Shown here piece after piece: positions 37,929-42,781 of a DNA stretch of 42,781 nt. Numbering within the stretch: position 1 is the first letter of the stretch; each line of letters starts with the position of its first letter. The notes under the pieces were generated by a model. That model did no database searches. It had not been told where the DNA came from and saw only the letters and a list, made by a program, of their open reading frames with translations. The stretch is from an uncultured bacterium (GTDB lineage: Bacteria; Verrucomicrobiota; Kiritimatiellia; RFP12; UBA1067): assembly GCA_902779865.1 (NCBI GenBank), contig CACZDG010000031.1, forward strand, positions 1-42,781. Reading direction: 5' to 3'. The translations under genes were made by a program, and so were the position numbers.

Positions 37929-38809
37929 CGTATCTGACCTCCTCCACCCGGCGGCCCACCTCCGCCGCCGCGCGGCATCATCCCGCCGCCGCCAGGCTGG
38001 CCACCTCCGTTGCCACCGCTTGTCGGCGTTGATCCGCCCTTGCTTCCACCCTTCCTATCCCTGTTGTTTTTCTTGTCGGTACTGCTTGCGGTGGAATCGG
38101 TCTTAAGCGGGTTCTGAGAGATGTCCCAAAGCGGCAGTTCAAGGACGCGCACCACCGGGTAGGGGTCGCCGCCCTCTTCAATGGGTTTCATCCAGAACGT
38201 CAGCTGTACACGGCGCGGGATGCAGTTCGAAGTATCCCATGTGTCCTGCCAATTGGCCATCCCGCTCTTGAACGGTTCGTCTTTGTCTAACACGCGGCAG
38301 TTGAATCCCTGTACCTGGGAGCCGAGGAGGAACCAGTCCCAATTGGATTCGTCCTCTTCGTCGAAATCGTCTGGGCGGAACTTGTCCTCGCTGATCACCT
38401 GCGCGATCAGGCCGGCAGGGTGTTCGTCGTCCGCATCCTTTTCGGAGCGCACGAACAGCGTGACCTTGTGCGGCGAACGGGCGAAACGGGAATTGCGGCC
38501 CACGATCGCGGGGCCTAGCTTCGTCCAGGTGATGACGTCGGACGTATCCGGCTCGTTGCGCTCGTTTTCGTCAAAGAGCATGAAACCGTCGGCGTTCGAG
38601 GCCTGCCCGCTCGTGGGGAAGTAGGCACTGCGCAGGGCGTAGGCAACTTGCGCGGTTACGTAGTCAAGGCGTTGCATGTTGTCCGCAGTCTCCGTCGCAA
38701 TGGTCCAGTTGCGGACAGTCGTGTGGAACACCATTGTGCTCACGATTGTCATGATCGAGAGGATCATGATCGCGAGCAGCATCTCTATCATGGTGAAACC
38801 ACGCCTCAC
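37925..38809 (-). CDS. gspJ: GspJ-like minor pseudopilin, GTG start
   Basis: 294 residues from GTG 38809. GGAGG lies 8 nt upstream, and the GTG overlaps the gspI stop as GTGA; this start gives the short leader VRRG before FTMIEMLLAIMILSIMTIVS, a normal prepilin cleavage site. An ATG five codons earlier (38824) is less likely. The C-terminus is unusual: a long Gly/Pro-rich tail (GGSTPTSGGNGGGQPGGGGM) of about 50 residues after the folded domain. Confidence 0.82.
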   Translation of the reverse strand: MRRGFTMIEMLLAIMILSIMTIVSTMVFHTTVRNWTIATETADNMQRLDYVTAQVAYALRSAYFPTSGQASNADGFMLFDENERNEPDTSDVITWTKLGPAIVGRNSRFARSPHKVTLFVRSEKDADDEHPAGLIAQVISEDKFRPDDFDEEDESNWDWFLLGSQVQGFNCRVLDKDEPFKSGMANWQDTWDTSNCIPRRVQLTFWMKPIEEGGDPYPVVRVLELPLWDISQNPLKTDSTASSTDKKNNRDRKGGSKGGSTPTSGGNGGGQPGGGGMMPRGGGGGPPGGGGQIR

Positions 38810-39294
38810 GGCTTCTTCCTCCATAAGGTGAGCACTTCTAGTTTAGGGCGGTCCTCCTCGCGCTGGCGCGTACTGCCCCAGCGAACGACGGTGCGCAACG
38901 TATAAAGGTAACCACTGCGTTCCAGTTCTTCGTCGTCCACCTCGTCCACGGTACGCATGAAGGTGTATTTGGAAAGTTCCTCACGGCGTTCATTCGAGAA
39001 GCTAGACGACGGTATCTCAAGGTCGTCAAGCAATTCGTCAACGGCGGTTTCCTTGATGTTGAGCTGCTCGTCGTCAATCGGGTCGCCAGTTACGAGGTCG
39101 GGCGTGGGGATTGGATACACGGTCTCGCCCAAGGACAGCACGTACTGCGCCGTTTCGTAGTCGCGAGACGCCGTCATAATGCGCTGGCAGTTCGCGAAGC
39201 TGGTGAGCAGCACCACGAGGCCAATCGAGAGGATGATCGTTGAGATCATCACCTCCAGCAGCGTGAAACCGCGTCTGTCCACACCTGCGCTCAC
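38806..39294 (-). CDS. gspI: GspI-like minor pseudopilin, GTG start
   Basis: 162 residues from GTG 39294, which overlaps the gspH stop as GTGA with GAGGAGACG upstream. The leader VSAGVDRRG precedes the cleavage motif FTLLEVMISTIILSIGLVVL (Glu5 present). The rest is typical of a small minor pseudopilin and ends TLRTVVRWG...VLTLWRKKP. A longer frame exists upstream but only as an overlap with gspH. Confidence 0.82.
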   Translation of the reverse strand: MSAGVDRRGFTLLEVMISTIILSIGLVVLLTSFANCQRIMTASRDYETAQYVLSLGETVYPIPTPDLVTGDPIDDEQLNIKETAVDELLDDLEIPSSSFSNERREELSKYTFMRTVDEVDDEELERSGYLYTLRTVVRWGSTRQREEDRPKLEVLTLWRKKP

Positions 39295-40151
39295 CGTCTG
39301 CGTCTCCTCTTCCCGTCGTCCTCGTCGTCGCCGATCGTGACCTTGCCTGAACGGGCCACGTGAACGACCATCAACTCCTCGCCCTCCTCGTTGCCTTCTT
39401 CGCCCGTAGCCGCGAAAAGATGCACGATATAAGGAGTGCAGTTGCCGTTGGTCTCGTAGATTACGCATCCCTCGTTCTCTGGATTGACTTCGGGCTTCTT
39501 ATCGTCCTCGCCTTTGCCTTTGTTCTTGCCAAGGTCGATTTCACCGGAAGTACTGGACCATGCGGCACCGGCGGGGCCTCGCCTCTTGAGAAGCGCCTCA
39601 GCCTCGCTTTTGAGCTGAACTGAAGTGAACTTATCTAGCGGATGGCCTTCCTCGTCCACAGCCTCCACGCGGAATATCACGCCCTCGAACGTTCGCTCGG
39701 CGTCCTCCTTCGCGATGTTCTCTAGGTCCATTACCCGGTCGGTGTGTATTATGCCGGATTCCTTCTGCTTACCGTCACCGCTTGTATCATCCGACGCTTC
39801 CGCGTCGGACACAGAACCATCATCCTCATCTACGGGAACATCGGTGGTCTCTCCGTTCACTTCCCGGTAGATGGGCATGGCGCGGGCACCGACTTCCGAC
39901 GTATCGACTCCCTCGCCACTCAATTTCACGCTAATGGTGCCGCCCTTGTAGGTGATCACTGCAGGGCGCTGGCGGAGTACGGCGAGGGCGTTCGCGTAGT
40001 GCGAGAGCTGGGCGACGCCGCGCGCGGCGGTTTTAACGCGCGCGGCGTCTCGTCCCGAGGCCACGTTCACCACGGCGCTCACAAGCATGACGCCGATGAT
40101 GGCCACGACGATCAGGATCTCGATCAGCGTGAAGCCGGAACGCCGGTGCAT
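39291..40151 (-). CDS. gspH: GspH-like minor pseudopilin with acidic insert
   Basis: 286 residues. MHRRSGFTLIEILIVVAIIG is a prepilin N-terminus, and YANALAVLRQRPAVITYKGG resembles GspH/FimT. It is longer than typical GspH because of an Asp/Ser/Glu-rich insert near residues 100-130 (VDEDDGSVSDAEASDDTSGD) and a basic-acidic tail ending GKRRRRR. It starts 6 nt after gspG. The insert could be a surface loop; its role is unknown. Confidence 0.78.
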   Translation of the reverse strand: MHRRSGFTLIEILIVVAIIGVMLVSAVVNVASGRDAARVKTAARGVAQLSHYANALAVLRQRPAVITYKGGTISVKLSGEGVDTSEVGARAMPIYREVNGETTDVPVDEDDGSVSDAEASDDTSGDGKQKESGIIHTDRVMDLENIAKEDAERTFEGVIFRVEAVDEEGHPLDKFTSVQLKSEAEALLKRRGPAGAAWSSTSGEIDLGKNKGKGEDDKKPEVNPENEGCVIYETNGNCTPYIVHLFAATGEEGNEEGEELMVVHVARSGKVTIGDDEDDGKRRRRR

Positions 40152-40157
40152 CGGGGA

Positions 40158-40574
40158 TTACTTCTTCTTCTCGATGTTGGTGATATCGTCATCCGTGCCG
40201 AACTCGCCGTCGGGACCGGCGGAGGTGAGGAGCGGACGCTTCTTGCCGCGCTTCTCGAACTTGATGTCGTTGCCCCACGGGTCGGTGATTCCGCCCTGGA
40301 GCATCGCGTCCTCGTCGGCCGTCTCCTGCGTGAGCACGTCAAGGTTGTCGGGGTACTTTCCGCCGTGCTTCGCGTTGTACGTCACGAGCGTGTCCTCAAT
40401 ATTCTTGATGAGGGAGCGCGTGGTCGCGATGCGGGCGTCCGCGAGGTAGTTGATGTAGGCGGGCACGGCGACTGCGCCGAGCATGCCGATGATGGCCACC
40501 ACGACGAGGATTTCGATCAGGGTGAAGCCCTGGCGGAGCGCCTCGCGCGCGGTAAGTTTTTCCTGGTTGTTCAT
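40158..40574 (-). CDS. gspG: GspG-like major pseudopilin
   Basis: 138 residues from ATG 40574 (AAAGGAAACAAACC upstream). After the leader MNNQEKLTAREALRQG comes FTLIEILVVVAIIGMLGAVA with the conserved Glu5. The C-terminal calcium-binding end is present: GGITDPWGNDI, then SAGPDGEFGTDDDITN. GspG is the main building block of the pseudopilus of type II secretion systems. Confidence 0.92.
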   Translation of the reverse strand: MNNQEKLTAREALRQGFTLIEILVVVAIIGMLGAVAVPAYINYLADARIATTRSLIKNIEDTLVTYNAKHGGKYPDNLDVLTQETADEDAMLQGGITDPWGNDIKFEKRGKKRPLLTSAGPDGEFGTDDDITNIEKKK

Positions 40575-40611
40575 GGTTTGTTTCCTTTCTGATTTTTTTA
40601 TGGATTGGATT

Positions 40612-41754
40612 TCAGCCAAGTGCCTTCGACATGTTGAACACAGCCATGAGGATGGCGATGGCCACGAAGCCGACGGCCGCAGCGATGAGAACAATGAGAA
40701 TCGGCTCAAGGGCGTTCGTGAACGCCGTGATGTTGCGGTCCATGTCCTTCTGGTACCGCATGCCGATGTGTTCGAGCGATGCGGTCATGTTGCCGGCCTG
40801 TTCGCCGACGGCGAGCATGTCCGTCATCATGCGCGGGAATGCGCCGGATGCCGCGAGCGGGCCGGAGATGGAAGTGCCGTCCGTCACGCGCTTACGCGCG
40901 TTGGCGAGCGCCTGTCCGATTACGGCGTTGCCACACGTCTCCTCGGAAATCTTCAGCGCCTGCAGCACGTTGACGCCGTTTGAGAGCAGCGTCTTCAGCG
41001 TGAAGGCGAGCGAGGCGTAAACGCCATTCGCCACGATACCCTTGATGAGCGGCATCTTAAGCTTCCACCCGTCCACGCGCAGCCGCCCCGCAGGCGTCTT
41101 CTTCCACCTCTTGAACCAGAGCACGAGGAGTCCTATTATCAACGCCATCAGCCAGCCCCACTGCTTCACGCCGTGGCTCATGCCGATGAGGATGCGCGTG
41201 GGCAGCGGGAGCGCCGCGCCCATGGAGTCGAACACCTTCTGGAACTGGGGGATAATCCACACGAGCGCGGCGATTACGGCGAGCACGCCGAAGCACAGCA
41301 CCACGATCGGGTACGAGAGAGCGCTCTTGATCTTGCCGCGCATGTTGTCGTTGCGCTCGTAGTGGTCAACGAGGCGGCGAAGCACCTCGATCATCGCGCC
41401 GGACGACTCGCCGGCGCGCACCATGTTCGAATAGAGCGGCGGGAACGTCTCGGGGTAGCGCTTGATTGCGTCCGAAAACGCCTCGCCGTTCACGATGGCC
41501 TGGCAGAGCCCCTGCGAGATGGCGCGTTGTGCGCTGTCCTCTTCGCCCTGGTTGGCGAGGCAGCTGAGCGCCTGGCCGAGCGTCATGCCGGCCTCGAGGA
41601 GGTCGGCGAGCTCACCCGTGAACAGCAGCACTTCCACGGGCTTCAGGACCATGGCCTTGCTGCCGAACTTCATGTCGAGAAGTCCGCCGGCGGGCTTTTT
41701 CTTCTTTCCGCCGACGGGCTTGCTTGACGCGCCCTTGTTGCCGTACGCCGCCAT
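40612..41754 (-). CDS. gspF: GspF-like inner-membrane platform protein lacking its N-terminal domain
   Basis: 380 residues with the two T2SSF helical domains: LLFTGELADLLEAGMTLGQA to about 170, the first membrane helices at about 170-235 (YPIVVLCFGVLAVIAALVWI, WGWLMALIIGLLVLW), the second cytoplasmic domain (FTLKTLLSNGVNVLQALKIS) and a final helix (ILIVLIAAAVGFVAIAILMA). The usual N-terminal beta domain (YRALD...AR..L...GL.P) is missing: only a basic stretch (NKGASSKPVGGKKKKPAGG) precedes the first helical domain. That missing domain resembles the one carried by the proteins at 5072, 8492 and 19049. AAAGGAGAGAG precedes the ATG. Confidence 0.88.
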   Translation of the reverse strand: MAAYGNKGASSKPVGGKKKKPAGGLLDMKFGSKAMVLKPVEVLLFTGELADLLEAGMTLGQALSCLANQGEEDSAQRAISQGLCQAIVNGEAFSDAIKRYPETFPPLYSNMVRAGESSGAMIEVLRRLVDHYERNDNMRGKIKSALSYPIVVLCFGVLAVIAALVWIIPQFQKVFDSMGAALPLPTRILIGMSHGVKQWGWLMALIIGLLVLWFKRWKKTPAGRLRVDGWKLKMPLIKGIVANGVYASLAFTLKTLLSNGVNVLQALKISEETCGNAVIGQALANARKRVTDGTSISGPLAASGAFPRMMTDMLAVGEQAGNMTASLEHIGMRYQKDMDRNITAFTNALEPILIVLIAAAVGFVAIAILMAVFNMSKALG

Positions 41755-41767
41755 CCGCCTCTCTCCT

Positions 41768-42781
41768 TTACTTGATCACGCGAACGCGGACCACGGCCTC
41801 ACTCTTTTTGAGCTGATCGACTACTTCCGCCGGAATCGGCGCATCGACGTCGATGAGCGTGTAGGCGAAATCGCCGCGGCTCTTATTCGCGATTGCGTCG
41901 ATGTTCACGCCGGCGTTGCCGAGGATGCTCGTGAACTGTCCAATCATGTTCGCAACGTTCTTGTGGCAGATCGCCACGCGTCCGGCCTTGTTCGTCGGGC
42001 CGAGCGAGCACGCGGGATAGTTGACGGAGTTCACGATGTTCCCGTTCTCGAGGAAGTCGCGCATCTCCTTCACCGCCATCACGGCGCAGTTGTCCTCCGC
42101 CTCCTCGGTGGATGCGCCGAGGTGCGGGATCACGATACAGCCCTTCTTGCCCGCCGTCGTGGAGTTCGGGAAGTCGCTCACGTACCGACGCACCTTGCCG
42201 CTCTCGAGCGCGGCGAGCATGTCCGCCTCGTTCACGAGCGCATCGCGCGCCGCGTTGACGATGATCACGCCCGTCTTCATCATGGCGATGGACTCGGCGT
42301 TGATCATGCCCTTCGTGGAGTCGAGCGCCGGCACGTGGATCGTGATGAAATCGCTCTCGCGGTAGATGTCCTCCACGTTCTTACAGTGCTGCACGGCGCG
42401 GTTGAGGTTCCACGCGGCATCGACTGAAAGATACGGGTCGTAGCCCATCACGTCCATTCCAAGGGCCACGGCGGCGTTCGCCACCTTCTGGCCGATCGCG
42501 CCGAGGCCAATCACGCCGAGCTTCTTGCCCTGAATCTCCGTGCCCGCGAATGCTTTCTTGGCCTTCTCGGCGGACTTGTTGATCGCCGCGTCGGCGGCGT
42601 TCGCCTTCACCCACTCGACGCCGCCGATGATGTCGCGGCTCGCGAGGAGCATGGCCGCGATCACGAGCTCCTTCACGCCGTTCGCGTTCGCGCCCGGGGT
42701 GTTGAACACCACGATGCCCTTCTTCGCGTACTCCGCGTGGGGGATGTTGTTCACGCCGGCGCCCGCGCGGGCCACGGCGAG
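41768..42781 (-). CDS. serA: D-3-phosphoglycerate dehydrogenase (partial)
   Basis: 337 codons are visible; the N-terminus lies beyond the right edge. This enzyme oxidises 3-phosphoglycerate, the first step of serine synthesis. The Rossmann motif GVIGLGAIGQKVANAAVALG, NAARDALVNE (catalytic Arg), the Glu in the YVSDFPN region and PHLGASTEEAE (catalytic His) are present. A C-terminal ACT domain (ILGNAGVNIDAIANKSRGDF to the end) would give serine feedback control. It ends 13 nt before gspF, so the secretion operon may be transcribed from the serA promoter outside the window. Confidence 0.9.
   Translation of the reverse strand, partial: LAVARAGAGVNNIPHAEYAKKGIVVFNTPGANANGVKELVIAAMLLASRDIIGGVEWVKANAADAAINKSAEKAKKAFAGTEIQGKKLGVIGLGAIGQKVANAAVALGMDVMGYDPYLSVDAAWNLNRAVQHCKNVEDIYRESDFITIHVPALDSTKGMINAESIAMMKTGVIIVNAARDALVNEADMLAALESGKVRRYVSDFPNSTTAGKKGCIVIPHLGASTEEAEDNCAVMAVKEMRDFLENGNIVNSVNYPACSLGPTNKAGRVAICHKNVANMIGQFTSILGNAGVNIDAIANKSRGDFAYTLIDVDAPIPAEVVDQLKKSEAVVRVRVIK

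Overview
Organism. The window looks like a piece of a Kiritimatiellae-type (Verrucomicrobiota/PVC) genome, probably from the gut or rumen. The clues are short secreted proteins ending in PEPTSGLLMLxGMAGLALRRKRA-like PEP-CTERM anchors, secreted proteins opening with SANVVGYQ, a formate-tetrahydrofolate ligase of the MKLDPTK..DWEIAEAAE type, and a type II secretion/pseudopilus operon. This placement is inferred from protein style, not from a marker gene. A recurrent promoter form is visible: a TTGxxx -35 box, mostly 17 bp of spacer, then TTTGGTATACT (an extended -10). In five places the -10 lies only 6-7 nt before the start codon, which predicts leaderless mRNAs.

Layout. 1-3042: a leftward partial gene under a palindromic operator, then a rightward set (small ORF, DUF4238 protein, membrane coiled-coil protein, secreted protein). 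3376-10913: two copies of the same four-gene secretion module (two-repeat secreted protein, PEP-CTERM protein, membrane protein with a GspF-N-like domain, secreted protein ending GWAPxPTNDIQ), facing each other around a NYN nuclease gene. 11139-15433: a leftward operon of XRE-ImmA regulator, PIN nuclease, exported trypsin-like protease, membrane coiled-coil protein and a HEPN-like zinc-ribbon protein. 15571-18935: an accessory island with a tyrosine recombinase whose 3' end (a SHOCT-like tail) occurs three times in direct orientation. Between the copies lie a NYN gene broken by an IVP-type element and a Phd/RelE-type toxin-antitoxin pair. 19049-24420: a third GspF-N-like protein, a collapsed AlbA_2 gene, a small monooxygenase, a lipoprotein nitroreductase, an AbiE pair, and a second AbiEi-like gene coupled to a phosphoesterase with an amber codon. 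24409-28578: a broken basic protein and two DUF3800 cassettes separated by roughly 260-bp direct repeats. 28795-42781: ordinary chromosome, with tRNA-Leu(UAA), an enolase-superfamily dehydratase plus esterase, fhs, a Tat phosphoesterase, a GspK-J-I-H-G-F operon and serA, which runs off the right edge.

How the parts connect. The secretion modules, the Gsp operon and the PEP-CTERM proteins suggest heavy investment in cell-surface export. The accessory half is rich in nucleases and toxin-antitoxin genes and is littered with heptanucleotide tracts, REP-like palindromes and duplicated gene ends. The most unusual signal is shared by two NYN loci and two DUF3800 loci. Each has an identical promoter layout, then a short structured RNA with compensatory base changes, then a tetraloop hairpin followed by a U-rich stretch, then the putative nuclease gene. 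The layout resembles a type III toxin-antitoxin or attenuator arrangement. The second is the threefold integrase tail with cargo lodged between the copies.
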